Assembly: GCA_002734065.2 (NCBI GenBank)
Contig: NVXU02000039.1
Span: 62,001-126,000, forward strand
DNA from: Fluviicola sp.
Lineage (GTDB): Bacteria > Bacteroidota > Bacteroidia > Flavobacteriales_D > Crocinitomicaceae
Reading direction: 5' to 3'
Length of the DNA: 64,000 nt
Numbering within the stretch: position 1 is the first letter of the stretch; every line of letters starts with the position of its first letter. Below are positions 43,471 to 52,479 of this stretch, piece after piece. The position numbers and the translations under genes are program-made. The notes under the pieces were generated by a model. The model was not told the DNA's origin. It saw only the letters and a program-made list of their open reading frames with translations, and searched no databases.

Positions 43471-45612
43471 ATGTTCGGACGAATTATTCTTGCACTCACC
43501 GTTATTGCCAGCATCACATGGATCGCTTTTGTGGGTTTTGACATCCTCAACGTCAAGAGTAATTTTACGCCAGAAACGCTTTTTACAACGAGCGATGAAC
43601 AAATACTCATAATCAATCGACCTTCTGAAGTGCAACTACAGCAAGTGAATGGCTTCGTTGCATCTCCCATGTTTGATGTCACCTCATCATTCTTGACAAA
43701 AGAATTCGAGCTTGCTTACATCAGTTTTTCACAAAGCCACCTTCTCATCAAAGGGAAAAACAACTGGACGGAAGAATCAATTTCGGACTTCTTTAACAAC
43801 TCAGTAGAATCCATTGCTTTTTCAGGGAGTGATTTCTCTTTTGGAGATTACGATGGACGTTATTTCAAGGCAAGTTTATACCTTAAGAAAGGAGAAATTG
43901 ATGCCTCGTCAGAGAATATTTCAACATTTAGCTACGACAAAAAAGCGAGTGCTTCCGTTGTGAAATTTAATGACAAAACAACTGAAATTTCTGATATTTA
44001 TTTTTTAGAAAACGGACGGGTTGATTACATCACTCGCAACGAAAACATTCTGCAAGGCAAACAAATAAAAGATGAGGAGGTCTTTGCCAGTGTACTTACA
44101 TCTAAGTTTTCTACCTATCATTTTTTTGAACGAGATTATTACGCAACAGTCGATTCTATATTTAATTCTGGAGCAATGTATCAATGGTTGCAAAATGGAT
44201 TTGTTGAAATAAATTACAAAGGAAAAACAGCCATCATCACCGATTACGTCGATGGGCAAGACCCTGTGTTGATTCTCAACGACTTAAATCAATCTTTGGA
44301 CAAGCAGTCTTTTTCCAATCAACTAACAGCGACTTTTCCGACGAAAAACAGCTCCTTTTTCATCAAATACATGGAAGACTTGGTGGTTTTATCAGAATCG
44401 GAAACGACGTGCGATAACATCATTGCCGACTTTAAACTGGGAAATACCATTGTGCTGAATCAAGCGGTACATTTTAAGGTCTTTGGCAAGTTGCCGAAAA
44501 AAGTATCCGAACGATTCATTTCTAACGAATCAACCTACTCAAAAGCGGTGTACCAAGGCAAAATTTTACAAACTCAATTCGGTGCTGAGGTTCATGAGCA
44601 ATTGGCCATTGAAAAAGAGACCGTTTCAATGAATGTTGGTTTTGACATCCTCGACTTTTCCACATTAAAAGGCAATGGAAATGTGGTTGTTTTGGGCAAG
44701 AACGGGGAACTTTCTTATTATGAAAACGCCGAATTAAAATGGAATAAAGCGATAGAAGGCAGAATCACTGGGGGTCTGCAAACCATTGATTTATTTAGCA
44801 ATGGCGAGGTTTGCATCCTTTTAAACACCGAAGATAAAATTCATTTATGGAAGGAAAACGGAGAATATTCTTCCGGTTTTCCTATCCAATTAGAGGATGA
44901 AGCAAGCAATGAGGTTAAATTCTACCGATGGAGAGGGAAAAGCTACTTTTTAATTGCAAATATCGAACAACAAGTCCTGCAATTTGATGGAGAAGGCAGA
45001 GAATTAAACATCGTCAAAAGCAAAGAATTAATCTCTCAACAAATAGACGTTTGGGCAAGTCAGAGCAAATTATTTGCAGGATTCTCCAACGAGTCGTTCT
45101 TTGAAATGTACAACCTTGACAAGAACAGAAGTCATCGAACTTTTAAGCTCCCAACAAAGATGATTGCGGCTAAGATACCCAACGAACTCATTCAGTTTGG
45201 ACTGGAAAATGAAGCTTTGATAAAAATCGATCAGAAAGGAGGAAAATTGAAGTATTCATCTTACAACAATGCTGAGATAATTAAGGTAGAAAACACGAAT
45301 AAAAACCCCGTGATTATCCTTAAATCAGCCAATGAAATCATCCTGATTAACAAAGACGGAATTTCTTTTTCTCAATTAAAAATCCCCTTCAATGAGGTTG
45401 ATAACGTCGAGCTGTTCACATCCAATTCTGGAAAAACTATCCTTGCGATTGTGGATGGTTTAGAGAATAATGTATATTTGTATGGTGCTAACGGAGAAAA
45501 AGTAATAGACAAAGCACTTGAAGGACAAAACAAAGTTGAATTGAATAACTTTGGAAACCACCTACAAGTAACAACTATTGTCGATCAATTCCTTGTTCAA
45601 TATTACGAATAG
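43471..45612 (+). CDS. Membrane-anchored beta-propeller-like protein, unknown
   Basis: A 713-residue protein of no named family. A single N-terminal helix (about 4-22, IILALTVIASITWIAFVGF) acts as an anchor. The rest is beta-rich. The first 370 residues hold repeated paired strands (EQILIINRPSEVQLQ, HLLIKGKNNWTEESI) that resemble DUF3352-type proteins. The second half has repeated blocks such as GNVVVLGKNGELSYYEN, EVCILLNTEDKIHLWKENG and EIILINKDGISFSQL, looking like WD/PQQ-type propeller blades. It is 39 bp before the OmpA/TSP3 gene and may be part of the same envelope unit. Confidence 0.55.
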   Translation: MFGRIILALTVIASITWIAFVGFDILNVKSNFTPETLFTTSDEQILIINRPSEVQLQQVNGFVASPMFDVTSSFLTKEFELAYISFSQSHLLIKGKNNWTEESISDFFNNSVESIAFSGSDFSFGDYDGRYFKASLYLKKGEIDASSENISTFSYDKKASASVVKFNDKTTEISDIYFLENGRVDYITRNENILQGKQIKDEEVFASVLTSKFSTYHFFERDYYATVDSIFNSGAMYQWLQNGFVEINYKGKTAIITDYVDGQDPVLILNDLNQSLDKQSFSNQLTATFPTKNSSFFIKYMEDLVVLSESETTCDNIIADFKLGNTIVLNQAVHFKVFGKLPKKVSERFISNESTYSKAVYQGKILQTQFGAEVHEQLAIEKETVSMNVGFDILDFSTLKGNGNVVVLGKNGELSYYENAELKWNKAIEGRITGGLQTIDLFSNGEVCILLNTEDKIHLWKENGEYSSGFPIQLEDEASNEVKFYRWRGKSYFLIANIEQQVLQFDGEGRELNIVKSKELISQQIDVWASQSKLFAGFSNESFFEMYNLDKNRSHRTFKLPTKMIAAKIPNELIQFGLENEALIKIDQKGGKLKYSSYNNAEIIKVENTNKNPVIILKSANEIILINKDGISFSQLKIPFNEVDNVELFTSNSGKTILAIVDGLENNVYLYGANGEKVIDKALEGQNKVELNNFGNHLQVTTIVDQFLVQYYE

Positions 45613-45651
45613 AAGCACTTTTTTATTTTACAAACGATTAAACTACTTAGA

Positions 45652-48243
45652 ATGAATACGATTAAAAATTTATTGGCTGTTGCCATCATTTTCTTTTCTT
45701 TCAACTCAATTTCTCAAAATTATTTAGGAATACAGCAGAGTAATTATGCTGGAGTAATGGGAACAGACATTAACCCTGCAAGTTTTGTTGATGGGCGTTT
45801 TAAATTCGATTTGAATTTAGCAAGTTTCAACTTTAATTTTTATCAGAATCTTACTTCTTTCGATACCAGAGACATGCCGAAATGGTGGAGAAAATCATTC
45901 AAGCCAGACGTCAACAACTTAGGAGAGAATGTAACAGTAATTGGAGGCTCAAATCCTTACAACGATTGGTTGCTTCCAGATTCTACGTTTACAGATCGTT
46001 ATCTTGATAGTATCGATTACAATGAAACGAGGACTTATGGTATTTACAATAACATTCAGATTGATGTATTGAACTTTATGTTTCACATTAACCCTAAAAT
46101 AGCGGTCGGTCTTGCAGTAAAGTTTAGATCAATCACAAATTTAGATGATTTAGACCCTAAATTAGCTTATTTGGCGAATGAAGGTCTCGATTTTGCACCA
46201 TTATGGAACCAACAGTTCAATGAGCAATTATTAAACGTCAACTCTATGTCTTGGATGGAATACGGTGTTATATATTCTCAAGTATTAAAAGATGACGGTG
46301 AACATTTCTTTAAAGCTGGTGGTAAAGCAAAATGGCTTTCTGGTTATGCGGCAGCCTATGTGAATACGGATAATTTTAATTACAACTTATTGAATGCTGA
46401 CACTTCTCAATTTCTGCAAGGTGATTTTTCTTACGGTCACTCAACAGGAGCCCTTGAAGGTTCTAAAGAAGCACTAGGATTCTTATACACAGATCCTATT
46501 ACAGGAGAAAAAGGAACTGGACTTCCAAAATCTGCTTCTAAATTTGGATTGGGACTAGATATCGGTTTCGTTTACGAATGGAGACCTAATTGGGAGGAAT
46601 ACAAATATGACATGGATGGTGAAACAAACATCTGGAGAAGAGACAAAGAAAAATACAAATTAAGAGTAGGTGCCTCTGTTTTAGACATTGGTGGTATGAA
46701 ATTTGAAAAAGGCGGCTTAAGTCGTGATTTTTCTGTCAACACAAGCAATCTTTTTGATCTGACAACATTTGATGGTGCCGGCTCAATTGCTGCATTTGAC
46801 AGTGTTATTGATTCATTAACAACGAACAGTCCTGGTTGGACAGCAAACAATGATGCTGGAACATTTTTCATGAAAACTCCAACAGCATTAAGCTTACAAG
46901 TTGATTACCACATCTGGAAATGGTTCTACGTGAACGTTACTGGAATGTTGAACCTCAACAACCGCAAAAAACCTCACAGAGTGAGAGTTGCCAATCAATT
47001 GGCAATCATACCTAGTTTTGATTATGCTTGGTTTGGTTTGTCTGTTCCTGTTTCGATGAACAAATATTCTGGATTTAAAGCAGGTCTTGCAACACGCCTT
47101 GGACCTTTGACTCTAGGTGTTACAGATTTCAGAACATTATTTGCAACTGGTAAAGTTCGAGGAGCAGAATTTTATGCTGGACTTCGCTTACCTATTCTTT
47201 ACGTTCATCCTAGTGATATTGATGGCGATAAAGTCTCAGATAAATTAGATGAATGCTTAGTTGTTCCTGGTTTATGGGAATTCAGAGGTTGTCCTGATAC
47301 AGATAGAGATGGTATCAAAGACATTGACGATCACTGTCCAAACGAGCCAGGTTTAGCAATATTCAACGGTTGCCCAGACAGAGATAATGACAGTATTCCA
47401 GACAAAGATGATGATTGTCCTGATTTATTCGGAGAGAAAAGATACAACGGTTGTCCTGACACAGATGGTGACAGCATTGTTGATCCTAAAGATGATTGTC
47501 CAGAAATTCCTGGAATTGCGAAATTCAACGGTTGTCCTGATACGGATGGCGATGGAATTAAAGACAGCGATGATGCTTGTCCAGATGTTCCAGGTCCATT
47601 AGTGAATAATGGTTGCCCTGATACAGATGGTGATGGATTGTTTGACTTCGTTGATAACTGTCCAGAAGTATTCGGACCAAAAGAGAACAACGGTTGTCCT
47701 TGGCCAGATACTGACGGTGATGGATTGTTAGACAAAGATGATAAATGTCCGAATTTAGCAGGCCCAATCAAGAACGACGGATGTCCTTACCAAGATACAG
47801 ATAATGATGGTGTCCTTGACAAAGACGATGAATGTCCAGCAACCCCAGGTCCTGTTGAGAACAAAGGTTGTCCTGTTATTGAAGTAGAGGTTCAAGAAAT
47901 CTTGAAAACAGCTTTTGAAAACTTAGAGTTTGAAACTGGAAAAGACATCATTAAAGAGGAGTCTTTGCCGTCGCTTACTGAGTTAGCTGAGGTTCTTGTG
48001 AAGAAATCAGAGTGGAAATTGCAAATTGCAGGACACACCGATAACGTTGGTGCAGCTCAAGGTAACTTAGTCTTATCTAAGAAACGTGCAGCTTCTGTGA
48101 AACGTTTCATGGAATCTAAAGGTGTTGCTGGTGATAGATTATCTGTTCTTTACTTCGGTGAAACAGATCCAATCGCAGATAATTCAACAAAAGAAGGACG
48201 TCAGAAAAACAGACGTGTAGAAATGACAATTATTTTCGAATAA
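45652..48243 (+). CDS. DUF5723/TSP3/OmpA outer-membrane protein
   Basis: An 863-residue protein in three parts. After a signal peptide (about 1-21, ending SISQ) comes a barrel-like N-terminal region of about 500 residues starting YLGIQQSNYAGVMGTDINPA, the DUF5723 opening. Next are eight calcium-binding thrombospondin type 3 repeats (about 522-745), each with a D-x-D-x-D loop and a C-P near its end (GCPDTDGDGIKDSDDACP is one). The C-terminal OmpA domain follows (about 765-863; LQIAGHTDNVGAAQGNLVLS, KKRAASVKRFMESKGV, GRQKNRRVEM). It likely anchors a surface structure to peptidoglycan, with a calcium-stiffened spacer. A strong terminator follows. Confidence 0.85.
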   Translation: MNTIKNLLAVAIIFFSFNSISQNYLGIQQSNYAGVMGTDINPASFVDGRFKFDLNLASFNFNFYQNLTSFDTRDMPKWWRKSFKPDVNNLGENVTVIGGSNPYNDWLLPDSTFTDRYLDSIDYNETRTYGIYNNIQIDVLNFMFHINPKIAVGLAVKFRSITNLDDLDPKLAYLANEGLDFAPLWNQQFNEQLLNVNSMSWMEYGVIYSQVLKDDGEHFFKAGGKAKWLSGYAAAYVNTDNFNYNLLNADTSQFLQGDFSYGHSTGALEGSKEALGFLYTDPITGEKGTGLPKSASKFGLGLDIGFVYEWRPNWEEYKYDMDGETNIWRRDKEKYKLRVGASVLDIGGMKFEKGGLSRDFSVNTSNLFDLTTFDGAGSIAAFDSVIDSLTTNSPGWTANNDAGTFFMKTPTALSLQVDYHIWKWFYVNVTGMLNLNNRKKPHRVRVANQLAIIPSFDYAWFGLSVPVSMNKYSGFKAGLATRLGPLTLGVTDFRTLFATGKVRGAEFYAGLRLPILYVHPSDIDGDKVSDKLDECLVVPGLWEFRGCPDTDRDGIKDIDDHCPNEPGLAIFNGCPDRDNDSIPDKDDDCPDLFGEKRYNGCPDTDGDSIVDPKDDCPEIPGIAKFNGCPDTDGDGIKDSDDACPDVPGPLVNNGCPDTDGDGLFDFVDNCPEVFGPKENNGCPWPDTDGDGLLDKDDKCPNLAGPIKNDGCPYQDTDNDGVLDKDDECPATPGPVENKGCPVIEVEVQEILKTAFENLEFETGKDIIKEESLPSLTELAEVLVKKSEWKLQIAGHTDNVGAAQGNLVLSKKRAASVKRFMESKGVAGDRLSVLYFGETDPIADNSTKEGRQKNRRVEMTIIFE

Positions 48244-48262
48244 TTGAATCAATAAAAAAAGT

Positions 48263-48293
48263 AAAAGGGATGGTTAATTTAATCATCCCTTTT
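48263..48293 (+). terminator. Terminator after the TSP3/OmpA gene
   Basis: AAAAGGGATG (48263-48272) pairs with CATCCCTTTT (48284-48293), followed by more T. It starts 20 bp after the stop codon. Confidence 0.85.
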
Positions 48294-48322
48294 TTATTTA
48301 ACAATCGTAGTGTTAGAGCTTT

Positions 48323-48354
48323 GGAGCATTGGAGCATTGGAGCATTGGAGTGTT
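48323..48354. repeat. 8-bp tandem repeat
   Basis: GGAGCATT three times exactly and a fourth time as GGAGTGTT, in the gap between the TSP3/OmpA gene and lnt. Confidence 0.8.
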
Positions 48355-48397
48355 AGATGTGACTCTCCAAAACTTACGTTAATTTGCATCTTTTAGT

Positions 48398-48416
48398 CAT
48401 TGAGCTTGTCGAAATG
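48398..48416. repeat. Hairpin repeat, intergenic copy before lnt
   Basis: CATT-GAGCTTGTCGA-AATG, with the same loop as the copies inside rpsB but a different complementary stem. It lies 35 bp before the lnt start. Confidence 0.75.
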
Positions 48417-48450
48417 TCAAATCTTCAAATTTTTCTCCTACTTTTAACCT

Positions 48451-50061
48451 GTGATTAATCTTTCAAAAAAACACCGTTACCTTTTAAGTATTCTCTCGGG
48501 AATATTAATGGTTGTTTCCTATCCTTATACAGGTGGTTTGACACCTCTTGTTTTTATTGCTTGGGTACCATTGCTTTTTGTAGAAAGCTACATTGCAAAA
48601 AATAATTACCGTTCAGGGAAAGTTTTTATCCATGCCTACATCACATTCATTATTTATAACGTGGGGACAACTTGGTGGGTTTGGAATGCTGAACCCGGTG
48701 GAGCAATGCTCGCATTTATTCTGAACAGTTTATTAATGACCATCACTTTCTATGCTTTTCACTTGGCAAAGAAGTACATTGGTGAGAAAGAAGGATATTT
48801 AGCTTTACTTTTCTATTGGATCGGTTTTGAATACTTCCATTACAATTGGGAAATGTCATGGACTTGGCTCAGTCTGGGCAATACATTCAGTATTGTTCCT
48901 TCTTGGATTCAATGGTATTCTTACGGAGGTGTTCTCGGAGGTTCTTTTTGGATTTTACTAATCAATTTACTTTTCTTCAGAACAGTGCAAAACGTCTATT
49001 TAAAGAAAGAAAGCTGGAAAATACAAACGCCTATTTTCTACTCCGCTGCCTTTTTAATTATTCTCCCAATTAGTATTTCACTATACACTTATTATAATTA
49101 TACGGAGAATAAAAACCCGATAGAAGTTGTTGCCCTACAGCCTAATATTGACCCTTACAATGAGAAGTTTAATTCGGCTACTTTTTCTCACCAAATAGAA
49201 ACGCTTCTTTCTCTCGCGGATTCTTTGGTAACCGACAAAACAGACTTAATTGTTGCCCCGGAGACTGCCTTTAGTGCGAATTTTGATGAAGCAGACATCC
49301 AGCGATTAGAATTCTTTCAATATTTTATTTCTGTAAAGAAAGAAAGACTAAATGACGTTCCTTGGTACATTGGCGCATCCACTTTTCGCCATTTTTCAAA
49401 GAAAAAATCAAGAGCATCTAAGCTAATTAGTCCAGGAGTTTATGCTGAGTCTTACAACACATCTATGCTAATCAGAAAGAATAATCGAGTACGATTTATT
49501 CATAAATCAAAGCTGGTTCCAGGTCCTGAGGTTGTTCCTTTCTCTGATTATTTTCCATTTTTAGAAGAACTTTCCATTAACAATGGGGGGACTAGTGGGA
49601 CTTTAGGAGTTGAAGAAGAAGCTCAAATTTTTGAGTTAGAAAAATTCAAGTTTGCTCCTGTTATTTGCTATGAATCCATTTACGGAGAATGGGTTACTGA
49701 ACAAGTTAGAAAAGGAGCGCAGTTGATTTGTATCGCTACCAACGATGGCTGGTGGAAAGATACACCAGGTTATAAACAACACCTTAGTTTTGCCAGTTTA
49801 CGAGCGATAGAAAGCAGAAGAAGTGTTGTTCGTTCTGCCAATACCGGAACTACCTGTTTTGTAAATCAACGAGGAGATATTTCTCAAAAAACAGAATGGT
49901 GGACGAGAGATGCAATAAAAGGGACTGTCAATTTGAATTCTGAAATTACTTTTTACACAAAATATGGAAATGTAATGGGGAGAAGTTTCGCTTTCGCAGC
50001 AATATTGTTACTTTTATTCACGTTCTCTAAACGTTTTAAGAAAAAATACATTTCAAAATAA
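48451..50061 (+). CDS. lnt: Apolipoprotein N-acyltransferase
   Basis: A 536-residue inner-membrane enzyme adding the third acyl chain to lipoproteins. The N-terminal half has about seven hydrophobic helices, including a W-rich stretch (VGTTWWVWNAEPGGAML) and the M-S-W-T-W-L-S-L-G-N motif. The periplasmic nitrilase domain keeps the triad: Glu271 (VAPETAF), Lys352 (IHKSKLVPGPEVVPF) and Cys406 (PVICYESIYG). N-D-G-W-W-K-D-T-P-G and R-A-I-E-S-R-R-S-V-V-R follow as expected. It starts with GTG. The sigma-factor gene begins directly after its stop. Confidence 0.93.
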   Translation: MINLSKKHRYLLSILSGILMVVSYPYTGGLTPLVFIAWVPLLFVESYIAKNNYRSGKVFIHAYITFIIYNVGTTWWVWNAEPGGAMLAFILNSLLMTITFYAFHLAKKYIGEKEGYLALLFYWIGFEYFHYNWEMSWTWLSLGNTFSIVPSWIQWYSYGGVLGGSFWILLINLLFFRTVQNVYLKKESWKIQTPIFYSAAFLIILPISISLYTYYNYTENKNPIEVVALQPNIDPYNEKFNSATFSHQIETLLSLADSLVTDKTDLIVAPETAFSANFDEADIQRLEFFQYFISVKKERLNDVPWYIGASTFRHFSKKKSRASKLISPGVYAESYNTSMLIRKNNRVRFIHKSKLVPGPEVVPFSDYFPFLEELSINNGGTSGTLGVEEEAQIFELEKFKFAPVICYESIYGEWVTEQVRKGAQLICIATNDGWWKDTPGYKQHLSFASLRAIESRRSVVRSANTGTTCFVNQRGDISQKTEWWTRDAIKGTVNLNSEITFYTKYGNVMGRSFAFAAILLLLFTFSKRFKKKYISK

Positions 50062-50613
50062 TTGAGCAGCACTAAGAATAAAGACCAAACAGAGTTAATA
50101 GAGGATCATAGCGATTACCTATTATCTTTTGCTATGTCTAAATTAAAGGACATTGACCTCGCTAAGGATTTGGTGCAAGACACCTTGATTTCTGCTATCA
50201 CCAAACTTGACACCTTTGAGCACAGAAGTAAGTTGCGCACTTGGCTGACCAGTATTCTTAATCGTAAAATTATTGACCATTGGAGAAAGGCAGAAACGAG
50301 ATATACAGACCCGATTTCTAGCTTTTTCGACCAAGACGATAGTAAAAGACATTGGTTTCTTGAAAAACAAGGGGGCTTTGATGACGAGACTGTTGTAACA
50401 AAAATGGAAGGAGCCGAAACGATGGTTGAACTACAAGATTGTTTAGAAACGCTCCCAGAAAAATGGAAAGGAATTGTCGCTGCGAAATACCTAGAAGAAA
50501 AAGAAAGTGAACAAATTTGTAATGATTTCGATATAACCCCTTCTAACTTATGGGTAATTATACACCGTACTAAGTTATTATTGCGTGATTGCCTTAAGAA
50601 TAAATGGATTTAA
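50062..50613 (+). CDS. RNA polymerase sigma factor, ECF type
   Basis: A 183-residue sigma-70 family factor with only regions 2 and 4. Region 2 is at about 15-90 (DLVQDTLISAITKLDTFEHR, then LRTWLTSILNRKIIDHWR). Region 4 is at about 125-178 (LETLPEKWKGIVAAKYLEEK, PSNLWVIIHRTKLLLRDCL). The only start that keeps region 2 whole is the TTG immediately after the lnt stop. This is unusual and would make its translation depend on lnt. The following small zinc-binding protein overlaps its stop (TAATG) and is probably its regulator. Confidence 0.85.
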   Translation: MSSTKNKDQTELIEDHSDYLLSFAMSKLKDIDLAKDLVQDTLISAITKLDTFEHRSKLRTWLTSILNRKIIDHWRKAETRYTDPISSFFDQDDSKRHWFLEKQGGFDDETVVTKMEGAETMVELQDCLETLPEKWKGIVAAKYLEEKESEQICNDFDITPSNLWVIIHRTKLLLRDCLKNKWI

Positions 50614-50855
50614 TGAGAAATTGTGAAGAAATATCGAATGACATTGAAAGAGGACGTTACAAAAAACTTTCTGTTAAAGAATTGATTGCAATAAAGATGC
50701 ATTTACTCATTTGCAGACCTTGTGCTGATTATAAAAAAGACAGTGATTTAATAGACCTCCTTCTTCAGAAAAAATACGAGAACGGTGCTCCAAAATATGA
50801 ATTTAGTGAAGAAGAAAAGCTGAATTTAAAAAATGCTTGTAACAAAGATATCTGA
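50613..50855 (+). CDS. Small zinc-binding protein, likely anti-sigma partner
   Basis: An 80-residue cytosolic protein (from the ATG at 50613, overlapping the sigma stop; ATG 50604 is also in frame). It has the arrangement of anti-sigma zinc proteins reduced to their core: Cys near residue 4, then MHLLICRPCADY giving H-x3-C-x2-C (about 33-40), and a helical tail without a transmembrane segment. This is the common form paired with ECF sigma factors in Proteobacteria and Bacteroidota that lack a membrane anchor. It may hold the sigma factor until a redox or metal signal, by inference from family. Confidence 0.7.
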   Translation: MRNCEEISNDIERGRYKKLSVKELIAIKMHLLICRPCADYKKDSDLIDLLLQKKYENGAPKYEFSEEEKLNLKNACNKDI

Positions 50856-50869
50856 ATTTTAGTCGTCTA

Positions 50870-52441
50870 TCACTCCAATCTCAACACCCCAATCTTCTCT
50901 TTTCTACCCCAAATAGAATACAATAACATCTCGTTGGTTTGATAATTCATTTCAAAAAGTTTTGGCACAGCGAGCGCATTGATTTCTTCTCTGCCAAAAA
51001 ATGTTGTGCGCCGACTATCTCCCGTTTCTAAATCGATTTCTGCCAATGCTACCGTGTTTCTTTTCCGTGTATAATTAGCGGTATATAGATGTTCTGGATC
51101 TAAAAAGACACCTCTGTCATCATAGTTTTTTATGTGGTCATTGAAGATAAAATACACCTTGTTTTTGTCGATAAAAGTCGCATAACTGCTATAAGGACCG
51201 TCATCATTGGTTGATACTTGGTACTTTCTAACTTTCTTTACCCATGCAAACTCTCCTTCTGGGTCGATTTTAAATGCAATTATATCGTTGTAATAATAGT
51301 AATAACTCTGAGAGACGGTTCCTGTTCTCGAGTCTGTATTGGAACGAATTTGCACATAAAATTGCTCCATGCTACCGATAATGCTTCCGTCATCAAGAAT
51401 AGTAATCTCTCGCATTTTGTAATTGTACAACTGAGGTTCTCCTTTTCCTCTATTTTTTTGCCGTTCAGCTCGTTTCAATGCTCTTTCTGACCAATCTTCA
51501 GTAATAAAAGACTGCTCAAACTCTTTAAAGCCCTCATCAATTTTCTCCATAGAGAGCAAATCAATTCGTTGATGAAAAACACCTTTTACACCTGCTTCAT
51601 TCGGTTTGCCATACAAACCTGTGATTGTGAACAGGTTTTTATCGTCAGAATACATCGTCATTGCCTCCACTCTCTTTCCGCCTAAATCCAGTTGGTAATC
51701 TTGCAGGCCCTCATCTTCACTAATATGGATAATGTGTAATGCTTTATACGTATGGTAATTCTTAAAAAAATGCGATTCTTTTTTATCCTCATATTCCGTT
51801 ACCGCCATGAAATAATCGCCGTTGTTGGAAATGTGTTGAGAGTGAATTGTCGATGATTTCGGGTCAAAAGGCAAGGGATATTCACCTTCGTTAATAACTT
51901 CCAACTCATTGTTATATACCTTAAAACCATACAAATCTCGTTCCCCTTTTCGTCCTGGGACTTCCCAAACAACGCCGAAAAATTGTTTGTTAGAGGATTG
52001 TTTTATGCTGAACCATCCTTTGCCTCTTTTCTTTTCTAAAGCGTAGGATGCAATTTGTCGAGCTTGCCCTATTGGCTTAAGTTCTTCGTCGTATTCCTGC
52101 ATGTAGAAAAAATTGAATCCCGGTTGTTTGTCTGATAGAAAAACGACAAATTTATCACCAATCACTCTCGCTCCTTCAAAATTCGCAATGCTTTTGCCTG
52201 CAACTAACCTAATTTTGCCTTTTTTCGTGATTTCCAGATTCTGATGCTGCGAAACTTGGTAATTACCCAATACTCTTCCTCCAACCCATCTTAACGCAAA
52301 GAAGTCATTCTCTTTATTGGGAAGAAGATAGACCAATCGGCCCTGCTTGCTAATGGTCTCACTCCATTCTATAGAATAGGACTGTGACTTCGCAGAAAAT
52401 GCAAAAATAATTGTGAAAAATAAAAGTAACGAGCGACTCAT
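50870..52441 (-). CDS. Exported protein of unknown function
   Basis: A 523-residue protein with a signal peptide (MSRSLLLFFTIIFAFSAKSQ). The mature part is beta-rich with repeated tryptophan/aromatic strands and D-G or N-G-D turns (IEWSETISKQGRLVYLLPN, KQFFGVVWEVPGRKGERDLY, NGDYFMAVTEYEDKKESHFF). This suggests a propeller-like secreted protein of the kind found widely in Flavobacteriales. There is no T9SS sorting domain at the C-terminus (it ends KIGVLRLE). It follows purB on the minus strand by 38 bp, probably by read-through. I do not recognise a family. Confidence 0.6.
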   Translation of the reverse strand: MSRSLLLFFTIIFAFSAKSQSYSIEWSETISKQGRLVYLLPNKENDFFALRWVGGRVLGNYQVSQHQNLEITKKGKIRLVAGKSIANFEGARVIGDKFVVFLSDKQPGFNFFYMQEYDEELKPIGQARQIASYALEKKRGKGWFSIKQSSNKQFFGVVWEVPGRKGERDLYGFKVYNNELEVINEGEYPLPFDPKSSTIHSQHISNNGDYFMAVTEYEDKKESHFFKNYHTYKALHIIHISEDEGLQDYQLDLGGKRVEAMTMYSDDKNLFTITGLYGKPNEAGVKGVFHQRIDLLSMEKIDEGFKEFEQSFITEDWSERALKRAERQKNRGKGEPQLYNYKMREITILDDGSIIGSMEQFYVQIRSNTDSRTGTVSQSYYYYYNDIIAFKIDPEGEFAWVKKVRKYQVSTNDDGPYSSYATFIDKNKVYFIFNDHIKNYDDRGVFLDPEHLYTANYTRKRNTVALAEIDLETGDSRRTTFFGREEINALAVPKLFEMNYQTNEMLLYSIWGRKEKIGVLRLE

Positions 52442-52479
52442 TCTTATGGTTTACGTTACACCTTCAAAAATTAATCCAA

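Noticed and set aside
47331-47771. Minus-strand open frame with repeated S-P-S-V-S-G-Q text, looking like a repeat protein
   Set aside because: It is the antisense of the eight TSP3 calcium repeats. The regular pattern comes from the repeated plus-strand codons.
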